38,021 nucleotides of DNA, taken from assembly GCA_036676195.1 (NCBI GenBank), contig JAKFDK010000123.1:1-38021 (forward strand), given 5' to 3'. Below are positions 31,884-38,021 of this stretch, one piece after another (positions within the stretch are counted from its first letter, which is position 1; each line of letters opens with the position of its first letter). Below the pieces are notes generated by a model. That model was not told the origin of the DNA. It ran no database searches and worked only from the letters and a program-made list of their open reading frames with translations. Source of the DNA: JAKFDK01 sp036676195 (GTDB lineage: Bacteria; Bacillota; Sulfobacillia; Symbiobacteriales; ZC4RG38). A program made the position numbers and the translations under genes.

Positions 31884-32609
31884 CGGCCCACCACCGTAGC
31901 CCCGGTGCTTGGCACGGCCGGCTCAGTCTGGGCAGGCGGCTATAACCCGGGGGTGGCAGAAGAATCGACCAAACACCTGATGGAGTTGGGCCTTGTCGCC
32001 GGCACCTTCAGTCCGAACCAGGCCCTGACCGGCCCGGAGACCGTGGCGTTCTTAATGAAGTTCCTGGGCATCCACCCCAAGGCAGATCTGAGCTGGCCCG
32101 CCAACTACCTGCAGGCGGCGGCGGAGGCCAACCTGATTTCCACGCACGACGCCGAACTGGTGGTGAGCCTGGGGAATTCCCCGGCCACCCGCGGTCTGGC
32201 CTTTTACCTGGCTGACCGGGCCCTGAACGATGCCCGGGAGCTGTACCTGGGTGATCGCCGCATCGACTTTGATGCCGGCACCGGCCACCGGGCGGCTGGT
32301 CAATGTTTCCGGCCCGGCGCCGGCGGTCAGCATTGATGTGACGGTCACTGTCGCTGAACTGCACCGGCTGATGATCAGCCCGGAAGAGGTCACCCTGGCT
32401 GCGGGTGCCCGGCAGACCTTCACGGCGGACGCGGCCGACTATTGCGGCAACAAGGTGTCTGTGCCGAACGTGCGCTGGTCCGCCTCCCATGGCACCTTTG
32501 GCGCGGATGGCACCTTTACGGTGCCGGCCGGTACGGAATCCGGAGCGGCCATCACCATTATCGCCGAGTATCAGAACCTCACCAGCTCGCTGTGGTTTTC
32601 GTGCAATAG
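31884..32609 (+). pseudogene. Frameshifted SLH/Ig-like surface protein
   Basis: From about 31905 one frame encodes a signal-peptide end (GTAGSVWAGG) and SLH-like sequence (LMELGLVAGTFSPNQALTGPETVAFLMKFLG). Near 32280 the coding sense moves to the next frame, which gives an Ig-like domain (MISPEEVTLAAGARQTFTA, then NVRWSASHGTFGADGTFTVPAG, then AITIIAEYQNLTSS). Near 32588 the natural ending AVVFVQ plus TAG (32607-32609) lies back in the first frame. No convincing start codon is present, although AAAAGGAG occurs at about 31847. It is either a pseudogene with two compensating indels or contains sequencing errors. Confidence 0.65.
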
Positions 32610-32622
32610 CCCAGTACCCACA

Positions 32623-32664
32623 GCAAACAGCCACCTGTGCCTGCCGGCGCCGGTGGCTGTTTGC
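32623..32664. terminator. Hairpin between the surface pseudogene and fpg
   Basis: GCAAACAGCCACC (32623-32635) and its exact complement (32652-32664) form a 13-bp stem, 13 bases after the likely stop of the pseudogene. It is GC-rich, with T's only within the 3' arm. Confidence 0.6.
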
Positions 32665-32700
32665 GCGTGGTGGCATGCTACTGCCGGGGGTGGCGTGGCA

Positions 32701-33522
32701 ATGCCGGAATTACCGGAGATGGAGACTTACCGCCGGCTCCTGGAGCAACACTGCCAGAGGCAGGTGATTGTGCAGGCTGAAGTCGGCCGGGCCAAAAGCC
32801 TGAACCTGCCGGCGGCCGACTTTGCGCAGGCGGTGCAGGGGACCGCCTGTACCGGCTTTGGCCGTGCCGGCAAGCACCTGATTTTTACTCTGGCCAACGG
32901 GCTTTGTCTGTTGAATCACCTGATGCTGGACGGGGCGCTGTTCTATAGTACTGCGGCCGAGGCTCCGGCCCGGACCCGGCAGGTGGTGCTGCACCTTGGT
33001 AACGGCCGTGCCCTGTGGTGGACCGGCCTGCGCCTGGGCTGGCTGCACCTGGTGAGTACTGCCGAACTGGCGCAGCGCCTGGCCGGGTTGGGGCTGGACC
33101 CGCTGGCCGGGGGCTTTACTCCGGAGCATCTGGCCCACCTGTTGCAGGGGCGCCGGGGGAGGCTGAAGGCGTTTCTGACTGACCAGCGCTTCTGCCCCGG
33201 CGTTGGCAACTGTTATGCTGATGAGATCTGCTGGGCTGCGCAGTTGCACCCGCTGCGGCGGGCCGGGGCGTTGCCGCCGCCTGAGCAGTTCCGCCTGTGG
33301 CAAGCCCTGCGCCAGACCCTCGCCGCCGCCGTGGACCTGGGCGGGTACACGGAAACGCCGTTTATGCCCGGCGACGGGCTGAGCGGGGGATATCTGCCGC
33401 ATTTGCAGGTGTATGACCGGGCCGGGGAGCCCTGCCGCCGCTGTGGCGCGGGCATTGCGCTGACGGTGGTATCGGGCCGTAAGGTGTTCTGTTGCCCGGT
33501 CTGCCAGCCGGCGGGGGATTAG
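32701..33522 (+). CDS. mutM: Formamidopyrimidine-DNA glycosylase (Fpg/MutM/Nei family)
   Basis: 273 residues; ATG 32701 gives the obligatory N-terminal PELPEME, with catalytic Pro-2 and Glu-3 after Met removal. The frame is open upstream only because it continues the Ig-like pseudogene frame. The H2TH region shows LKAFLTDQRFCPGVGNCYADEICWAAQLHP, and the C-terminal zinc finger has CRRC and CPVC with the conserved Arg in GRKVFCCPVC. The usual HLGMTG loop is altered to HLMLDG, so damage specificity may differ from standard 8-oxoG-removing Fpg. It acts in base excision repair. Confidence 0.9.
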   Translation: MPELPEMETYRRLLEQHCQRQVIVQAEVGRAKSLNLPAADFAQAVQGTACTGFGRAGKHLIFTLANGLCLLNHLMLDGALFYSTAAEAPARTRQVVLHLGNGRALWWTGLRLGWLHLVSTAELAQRLAGLGLDPLAGGFTPEHLAHLLQGRRGRLKAFLTDQRFCPGVGNCYADEICWAAQLHPLRRAGALPPPEQFRLWQALRQTLAAAVDLGGYTETPFMPGDGLSGGYLPHLQVYDRAGEPCRRCGAGIALTVVSGRKVFCCPVCQPAGD

Positions 33523-33559
33523 GCTCCCTGCTGGTTTGTTTTGGTTGCTGTATATACAG

Positions 33560-33665
33560 TAAATTTGATATCTTTGGGATGAGGGATCTTACGGTTGGGG
33601 GTGAATCGGACACTTCGAGGGGTTTTTCGGTGGCTCGATGTGATGGGGAAGCGGTTTTCGCTAGT
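33560..33665 (+). CRISPR. Orphan CRISPR leader-like segment
   Basis: The last about 30 bases before the solitary repeat (TGATGGGGAAGCGG then TTTTCGCTAGT) nearly match those before the array at 37919 (TGATGGGAAGCGG then CTTTCGCAAGT). The upstream part is less similar. This indicates a leader end that once served an array here. Confidence 0.65.
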
Positions 33666-33694
33666 GTCGTCCCCACGCACGTGGGGGTGGACCC
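33666..33694 (+). CRISPR. Solitary type I-E CRISPR repeat with degenerate end
   Basis: A 29-base unit begins GTCGTCCCCACGCACGTGGG and ends GTGGACCC, where the array repeats have GTGAACCG. No second repeat follows at the expected 61-base period. It looks like a terminal, degenerate repeat left at a leader. Confidence 0.8.
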
Positions 33695-33742
33695 TTGAGG
33701 CTACGCGCATTGGGGAGACGAAGAGTCAGGTGCGCGGAGGAG

Positions 33743-34084
33743 TCAGGAGTCTGCCCTTTGCGCAATCTCTACTATCCAGCGTCCTGGCGCCCTGGGATGA
33801 TCACCTATCAACACTTCAACAGTCTGACCCACTGATAACCTGCGATACAGCCGGAACTCGGCCACGTAGAGTAGACGACCGTGCCGGTCGCCAGGTGTAC
33901 GAATTCGGACGTACACTCCTCTGCCCTTTCCGGTGGGGTTGGAATCCGACGTCTCAACGACAAGCCCTTTCACTCGCGTGAGGTTTCTGTACTGATGCTT
34001 TCGGACTGGCTGACCAATCCAACCGAGCAGCACCAAAGCAGCCAAGACAATGGTGATGGGTCCCAGCACGACCATAATAGCCAT
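33743..34084 (-). CDS. Small membrane protein with C-terminal beta domain
   Basis: 113 residues from ATG 34084, preferred because GGAGG lies eight bases upstream; an ATG at 34099 directly abuts the previous stop. The N-terminal helix (AIMVVLGPITIVLAALVLLGWI) is followed by a basic loop and a beta-rich domain (RVKGLVVETSDSNP, GVYVRIRTPGDRHGRLLYVAEFRLYRRLSVGQTVEVLIGD) resembling DUF3592/OB-like membrane proteins. It is last in the five-gene minus-strand operon. An immunity role is conceivable by position but not supported by sequence. Confidence 0.6.
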   Translation of the reverse strand: MAIMVVLGPITIVLAALVLLGWIGQPVRKHQYRNLTRVKGLVVETSDSNPTGKGRGVYVRIRTPGDRHGRLLYVAEFRLYRRLSVGQTVEVLIGDHPRAPGRWIVEIAQRADS

Positions 34085-34099
34085 GTACCCGGCCTCCAT

Positions 34100-35647
34100 C
34101 TACCAATTCCTGGTGGTGTGACAGAGCGTCTGGATTCGCCGAATCCGTGTTTCAGTGGCCGGATGCGTCCCGAAGAGCGGATCGGCAGCATCCCCACTAT
34201 GACCATTCAAATGGTTAATCGTACGTAGGGCGTTCACCAGATGCAGCCCCACCTCCGGCACCTTGCAGGCAGACGCATCCGCCTCCAATTCGAACCGCCG
34301 GCCGAGCCAGCGAGCAATACCCAAGAAGCCTGACCATAATGCCACCGGCAAGGTAAGGTGTAGCATGCTGCCAATGTCCAAGCCTAGCCGGCGGGCAGCG
34401 AGGGAAGTTAAGCCGACCATAGCGCTGCAGCACCCCAAATAGACAAGCGTTAACTTCCAGAGATGCCCCCGCGCAACGTGTCCCTCTTCGTGGGCCAGGC
34501 ACCCAACTCGTCCGTGGACAGATTCGCAAGAAGCCGGTCGGTAATAACGAGCCGGTTTTGAATCCCCAATTACCATAGCATTGGCGGGGCCGACTTCGCC
34601 GGTGGGCACCACGATCCATTCGGCAAAATATCGGCTGGGCAGCGTTGCCGGGACCACACTGGACCTGGTTACAACCGGAAATAGTAATGCGCCCAGGGCC
34701 CAGGACAACGCCAATATCAAGGCATCCAGAGCGATTTGAAATCCCAGGGCGGGTGACCAGCCGAGTAGGGATTGCATAGCCACCAGGCCAAAGCGAAGCG
34801 TAAAGTAGGTGCCTTGTGGTATGACCATTAAAGCCAACACGAATGGGCTCGTAGCGCGAATCTGTTTCGCTTCCGGGGTCTGCAGTTTGAAGAGCGGGCG
34901 CGGAGGGATGATCAACAGGAGCAACTCCACTGCGACGACCAGTGTCCAGGTCCATGCGAAGCCCGCTAACTGTAACCACATATACAGGTAGCCTTGAAGG
35001 ATCAGGGAGGCCAGGAATAATACCGCAGGAGCATAGCTGGAGAGGATAAACAGGCTCAGGCGGGTCTTATCGGCCACAGCACTCGCCATGTAAAGGCTGG
35101 CCAACAAGCGTGCCAGGAGCCACCCACCGACAAACAAGAAACCAACCCACAAGCCAAAACCCCAGATAACGGCGGCTGATACCCGCATATCCAGATCAAT
35201 CTGGCCCACTGGTGCCGTTCCATCGAATACGTACGTTAGATAGTGCCACCCAGCGCGGGTGGACAAGGCTGGAGCCAGCCCTTCCGTTTGGACCTGAACC
35301 AGGGCCGAAACCTGGACCCGAGCGGCGCTAATCGGAGGTAGTCCGTCCAACTTGATCAGTAGGCTGGAATGATTCCACGCCAGCCTTTGGCCATAGTGCC
35401 CGCGTAGCAGTACTTCGTTCTTTGCAGTCGTGTGACTGGTTACGGGCAGGCCCTGCTGCTCCGCCCACGCAGTCAATACCTTCAAGTACCTTTCCTCTTG
35501 TCCACTGGGGACTTCCCGTAGCGATAACACGTCTACAGTGTCGGTCAGGTATACGGTCAACAAGGGAAATACGACCGGGGGACGAGTCAGTTCTTTGATG
35601 GCAAAGCCCAGGTATCCGAGGAAAGACGTGAGCACCACCACTACCAT
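34100..35647 (-). CDS. Polytopic membrane M48-family metallopeptidase
   Basis: 515 residues with an N-terminal anchor, a soluble stretch of about 130 residues, and six or more membrane helices (FGLWVGFLFVGGWLLARLLASLYM; LSLFILSSYAPAVLFLASLIL and others). The catalytic domain has HEEGH (386-390) and the third zinc ligand in FELEADASA (about 453-457), the M48 pattern. It could process the small hydrophobic peptide encoded at the head of the operon. ATG 35647 lacks a Shine-Dalgarno, while GGAGGTGAG sits nine bases before an in-frame ATT at 35665. An ATT start would add a basic MKWRAA before the first helix. Confidence 0.82.
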   Translation of the reverse strand: MVVVVLTSFLGYLGFAIKELTRPPVVFPLLTVYLTDTVDVLSLREVPSGQEERYLKVLTAWAEQQGLPVTSHTTAKNEVLLRGHYGQRLAWNHSSLLIKLDGLPPISAARVQVSALVQVQTEGLAPALSTRAGWHYLTYVFDGTAPVGQIDLDMRVSAAVIWGFGLWVGFLFVGGWLLARLLASLYMASAVADKTRLSLFILSSYAPAVLFLASLILQGYLYMWLQLAGFAWTWTLVVAVELLLLIIPPRPLFKLQTPEAKQIRATSPFVLALMVIPQGTYFTLRFGLVAMQSLLGWSPALGFQIALDALILALSWALGALLFPVVTRSSVVPATLPSRYFAEWIVVPTGEVGPANAMVIGDSKPARYYRPASCESVHGRVGCLAHEEGHVARGHLWKLTLVYLGCCSAMVGLTSLAARRLGLDIGSMLHLTLPVALWSGFLGIARWLGRRFELEADASACKVPEVGLHLVNALRTINHLNGHSGDAADPLFGTHPATETRIRRIQTLCHTTRNW

Positions 35648-35671
35648 AGCAGCCCGCCACTTAATGATCGC

Positions 35672-36202
35672 TCACCTCCGTTGAACCATCATCTCAGCCA
35701 AAGGCAACGATATATGCTGTTCAATTACCCCGGCAACCAAGACCAGAAACGCTGCCATGACTGCCCACCTGATGGCCTGCCCTTGCTGTGACACGGGCCA
35801 CCAGGTCTTCCCCCGAAGGGCGTTGACCGCTTCACGCGCTCCTCGAAACCCAACGGCTGCACCAAGCCAGAGGCCAACCAGTTCCAATGGAGCATGGGGC
35901 AAGGAGAGGAGGAGACCGGCCACTTGGGTATTGATGACCCCGGCCACAAAGGCGCCGGCAAAAAATCCGTTCAGGAGAAGTTCTGCCAGCGTCAAAATTC
36001 CTCCAGTCAGTACTCCGGCCAATAGCAGTCCGAGAACGACCATGTTATTGATGATCAGAGTCTTCCCGGACGGGGCAAATCCTGTGGAGAGTGTGGCCTG
36101 GCCTGAAGTTGGAGCCAATACATAACCAAGAATCCCCGCAATGAGATACACGAGAACGGCTACAGCAAAGTTCGTCAGCACCCAGTGTGTTCTCCGGCTC
36201 AC
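35672..36202 (-). CDS. SpoIIM-family (DUF95) membrane protein
   Basis: 176 residues from a GTG that overlaps the Yip1-like stop by four bases. Five hydrophobic helices and the family signatures IINNMVVLGLLLAGVLTGGILTLAELLLNGFFAGAF and LPHAPLELVGLWLGAAVGF are visible. DUF95 includes sporulation protein SpoIIM, but stand-alone members of about 170 residues (As-48C-like) are a hallmark of circular bacteriocin operons, where they are needed for maturation or export. The context here (small hydrophobic peptide, membrane peptidase, not a sporulation operon) favours the latter. Confidence 0.82.
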   Translation of the reverse strand: MSRRTHWVLTNFAVAVLVYLIAGILGYVLAPTSGQATLSTGFAPSGKTLIINNMVVLGLLLAGVLTGGILTLAELLLNGFFAGAFVAGVINTQVAGLLLSLPHAPLELVGLWLGAAVGFRGAREAVNALRGKTWWPVSQQGQAIRWAVMAAFLVLVAGVIEQHISLPLAEMMVQRR

Positions 36203-36831
36203 TGTGGAACCCCCGCCACGACCGGGAACAAGCTACCCTGAACCCACGTGGCCACCAACCAGGCGCACCCCAGAGGAACAGCAACAGCAGCAACCGCACG
36301 CTTAAAGCGGAGTTGGTACAGGCGATGCACGATGGCAACGTGTGCTGCCAAAACGGCAAGCAAGGTAAGCTGAACCATCGACTTGGCCAGGACAACCAAC
36401 ATGTCGGCCTGCCAAGATTGCACAACCTGTTGCATGGACTGGGCTTCGTTTGGTAGTGAACTCGGCAATAGTCTCATGCCTGATGCCACATAGAGGGCAG
36501 TCGCCAGTGCCAGTGGCAAGTACGTGTATCCGCTCAATTGAGCCAGCTTCTGACTACTCCCGTTGCCGCCCAGTAACAAAGCTCCAGTATGGATGAGTTG
36601 GACCTGGAGGACCCATACCAGGAGTTGAACCCCCAGGCTAACCAGGCCGAGGACGAGCGCATAAGGGCCCAAGAAACCGCCAACATCTGTTGGCGCCTGT
36701 GCAGCATATCGCATCAGTACCCGAATCGGAAGCCAGGCCGTGGCGACGCTGAAGGTGAGGACAAAAGCGACCGATAGCCACAGCCGGGGCTTGGAGTCGA
36801 GCAAACCATCCAACCGTTGCTTCCAGGCCAT
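36199..36831 (-). CDS. Yip1-domain membrane protein
   Basis: 210 residues from ATG 36831 behind GGGGGGAGATC. The layout is Yip1-like (PF04893): a basic amphipathic start (WKQRLDGLLDSKPRLW) then five helices, including LGLVSLGVQLLVWVLQVQLIHTGALLLGG and YTYLPLALATALYVAS, where small polar residues precede the final helices. Bacterial Yip1 proteins have no settled function, though they often accompany membrane-peptide systems. It lies between the peptide gene, from which it is separated by a hairpin, and the SpoIIM-family gene. Confidence 0.7.
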   Translation of the reverse strand: MAWKQRLDGLLDSKPRLWLSVAFVLTFSVATAWLPIRVLMRYAAQAPTDVGGFLGPYALVLGLVSLGVQLLVWVLQVQLIHTGALLLGGNGSSQKLAQLSGYTYLPLALATALYVASGMRLLPSSLPNEAQSMQQVVQSWQADMLVVLAKSMVQLTLLAVLAAHVAIVHRLYQLRFKRAVAAVAVPLGCAWLVATWVQGSLFPVVAGVPQ

Positions 36832-36854
36832 GATCTCCCCCCTCGTACAGAAAC

Positions 36855-36888
36855 GGGCCGGCAGCCCCCGCTCGGGTGCCACCGGCCC
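36855..36888 (-). terminator. Attenuator-like hairpin between the peptide gene and the downstream operon
   Basis: On the minus strand GGGCCGG and CCGGCCC close a stem that extends inward with a few wobble pairs to CCC/GGG, followed by GTTTCTGT. It lies 10 bases after the peptide stop and would favour a short, abundant peptide mRNA over the maturation genes. Confidence 0.65.
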
Positions 36889-36898
36889 CATATCCCCA

Positions 36899-37165
36899 CT
36901 ACGCGGCGATGAAGATCGCGACGCCGGCAGCGATCGGCGCCGCCACGACGCCGAGGAACGCCATGCCGACGCCCCAGGCCACCGCGCTTGCGAAACCGGC
37001 AGCGGATACAGCGATCCCGGTGCTGGCACCACCGTACACAGAGGCGGCGCCGCCAGCCACCAGCCAGTTCTGGGCCAGCAGGCCGCCCAGGCTGGTCAAC
37101 GCGGCCAAGCAGCCAACGAGGAACAGAAACCGAGCCTGCAGACCCACCCGATTACCAATAGCCAC
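36899..37165 (-). CDS. Small very hydrophobic peptide, candidate circular-bacteriocin precursor
   Basis: 88 residues from GTG 37165, which has AGGAG nine bases upstream; longer in-frame starts up to 37231 lack a Shine-Dalgarno. Residues 1-27 form a basic leader with one helix (VGLQARFLFLVGCLAALTSL). The remaining about 60 residues are Ala/Gly/Val-rich with no charged residue at all (LVAGGAASVYGG, VSAAGFASAVAWGVGM, VVAAPIAAGVAIFIAA), ending in Ala-Ala. Size, hydrophobicity and position ahead of a DUF95 gene recall gassericin-like circular bacteriocins, whose cores are 58-70 residues with hydrophobic ligation ends. Alternatives are a structural membrane peptide or holin-like protein. The leader/core boundary is not certain. 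Confidence 0.6.
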   Translation of the reverse strand: MAIGNRVGLQARFLFLVGCLAALTSLGGLLAQNWLVAGGAASVYGGASTGIAVSAAGFASAVAWGVGMAFLGVVAAPIAAGVAIFIAA

Positions 37166-37585
37166 CAGGGACATCTCCTGAAATATCGCCCGGCTGGTTG
37201 CCCTGCCCGGCTTCCATGATTTAGTAGACACGATCGATCAAATCAGGAGAGTTTTTCCTCATCAATACCTGATTGGAACTTAGTGGGTTCTTCCTGTGAG
37301 ATGAAAACGTGCCGCCTCGAAGATATCCGCGGGAGGGCATGAAGCGCCTGCATCAGCCGGAATACCGACGGCGACTTTTTCAGCAATGCAGGATTTACAT
37401 TTGCAACTTGGAGTAAGTATGACATGTAGAAGAAAATATCAGCACAAAAGTGCTCGGGTGGTGAGGGGATTTACACCAGGTGAGCGATCATTTGTAGGGG
37501 GCGCCGGAGCAGACAACCTTCGTGGCCGATGCATCATGCTTTTGTTGCTGCTGCAGGCCGCTGCAGCGGCCTCCGGTGCGGCTGA
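37166..37585. other. Intergenic region between the peptide operon and the cas6e remnant
   Basis: This AT-richer stretch must hold the promoter of the minus-strand operon. TTGATG-17-TTTGAT at about 37240-37268 is only a weak candidate. A 60-codon minus frame (37243-37425) has no Shine-Dalgarno and no recognisable product, so I do not call it. AGGCCGCTGCAGCGGCCT at 37556-37573 is a perfect 18-bp palindrome. Confidence 0.4.
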
Positions 37586-37738
37586 ACTGGTCCGAAGGAC
37601 CGGTCCACCTGCCATGGGGTTCTGTTGGAGGGACGCCTGGTGGTGCAGGACCCCGAGCAGTTTCACCAGACGCTGGCCACCGGGATTTGTCCAGGCAAGG
37701 CGTTTGGCTGTGGCCTGTTGTCGGTTGATTCGGGATGA
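37586..37738 (+). pseudogene. C-terminal remnant of Cas6e (CasE)
   Basis: About 50 codons ending at TGA 37736-37738 encode the end of a type I-E Cas6e endoribonuclease: VLLEGRLVVQDPEQFHQTL, then ATGICPGKAFGCGLLSV. The GxGKAFGxGLL motif is the glycine-rich loop at the Cas6e C-terminus that contacts the repeat RNA. An in-frame TGA at 37583-37585 and unrelated sequence before it show that the N-terminal part is gone. It cannot cleave pre-crRNA. It lies about 180 bases before the array, on the same strand. Confidence 0.8.
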
Positions 37739-37918
37739 TGCCTCGAAATCTGGTCCACCTGCCCAACCGCGCCGCCGGTGAGTGGGGTTCCCAGACTCTG
37801 TCCTGCCTGCATGTGCAAATAGCTTTCGTTTTCTCTCGAAATCACTTGGTTACGGGCGTTTTGATACTTAACCGTGGTTTCAGGCGAACGCGGCTGATGG
37901 GAAGCGGCTTTCGCAAGT
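37739..37918 (+). CRISPR. CRISPR leader
   Basis: About 180 bases between the cas6e stop and the first repeat, AT-rich in its middle part, with no gene. Its last about 30 bases match those before the orphan repeat at 33666. Confidence 0.7.
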
Positions 37919-38021
37919 GTCGTCCCCACGCACGTGGGGGTGAACCGTGGCAAAGGAAGCACTTGCTTCACGCCTGAGCGTCGTCCCCACGCACGTGGGG
38001 GTGAACCGGCGCGGACGGCGT
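37919..38021 (+). CRISPR. Start of a type I-E CRISPR array, truncated by the window edge
   Basis: Two identical 29-base repeats (37919-37947 and 37980-38008; start GTCGTCCCCACGCACGTGGG, end GGGTGAACCG) flank a 32-base spacer (37948-37979). A second spacer runs off the window. The repeat is the classic Escherichia/Actinobacteria-like I-E type with a stable internal hairpin. cas1, cas2 and the Cascade genes are not in this window. Confidence 0.95.

Noticed and set aside
32230..33522. Ig-domain protein fused to Fpg
   Set aside because: The upstream part belongs to a frameshifted surface gene and a hairpin lies between the two; Fpg needs its own N-terminal Pro, supplied by the ATG at 32701.
37243..37425. 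60-codon minus frame ahead of the hydrophobic peptide gene
   Set aside because: No Shine-Dalgarno at any in-frame start and no recognisable features; left as intergenic.
37386..37781. 131-codon plus-strand frame before the array
   Set aside because: It is a different frame across the cas6e remnant, with low-complexity sequence and no ribosome-binding site.

Overview
The window looks like chromosomal DNA of a GC-rich, endospore-forming, probably anaerobic member of the Bacillota (Clostridia/Peptococcaceae-like). The pointers are a SPOCS-domain (DUF3794) protein, a SpoIIM-family protein, SLH and copper-amine-oxidase-N surface proteins, DegS/DegU-type signalling, a Gram-positive Tad pilus locus without a secretin, GEMM-I riboswitches and an ATP-dependent benzoyl-CoA reductase. 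The exact taxon cannot be read from the sequence.

Left edge (1-2100): a broken tyrosine-recombinase fragment abuts a large serine recombinase on the minus strand. The recombinase frame has no stop before the window edge, so it is easily overlooked. Next (2100-6500) is a cyclic-di-GMP region. An SDR-PilZ fusion protein is preceded by a promoter, a GEMM-I aptamer and an intrinsic terminator. Then come a SPOCS protein, a DegS/DegU-like two-component pair and a second GEMM-I aptamer. That aptamer leads into a Tad/Flp pilus operon (6576-14143: Flp pilin, TadE, TadG-like, CpaB, CpaE/TadZ, CpaF, TadB, TadC, DUF192). A convergent EAL phosphodiesterase (14231-15025) closes the block, so sensing, output and degradation of c-di-GMP lie together.

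Middle (15500-26100): an SLH surface protein is followed by an aromatic-degradation cluster. It has four subunits of a class I benzoyl-CoA reductase with two short ATPase subunits (Azoarcus-like architecture), a PaaX-type repressor, a BamA/Oah-like ring hydrolase with a zinc ribbon, an IpdA/IpdB-like pair lacking the CoA-transferase glutamate, a BadH-like dehydrogenase and a hemerythrin. A palindrome overlaps the -10 element of the reductase promoter. The set is consistent with dearomatisation of an aryl-CoA followed by ring oxidation and hydrolytic opening, but no CoA ligase, ferredoxin or classical Dch/Had genes are present here.

Right part (26200-33500): an ECF sigma/anti-sigma/bactofilin-like operon, a 1054-residue surface protein, a surface-protein pseudogene with two compensating frameshifts, and an Fpg-type DNA glycosylase.

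Right end (33550-38021): an orphan CRISPR leader plus one type I-E repeat, then a visibly less GC-rich minus-strand operon, then a cas6e C-terminal remnant, a leader and the start of a type I-E array. The operon (very hydrophobic small peptide, hairpin, Yip1-like, SpoIIM/DUF95, M48 peptidase, small membrane protein) resembles a circular-bacteriocin biosynthesis cluster of unfamiliar composition. It sits where the rest of a cas operon would be expected. This and the c-di-GMP block are the best candidates for undescribed biology.
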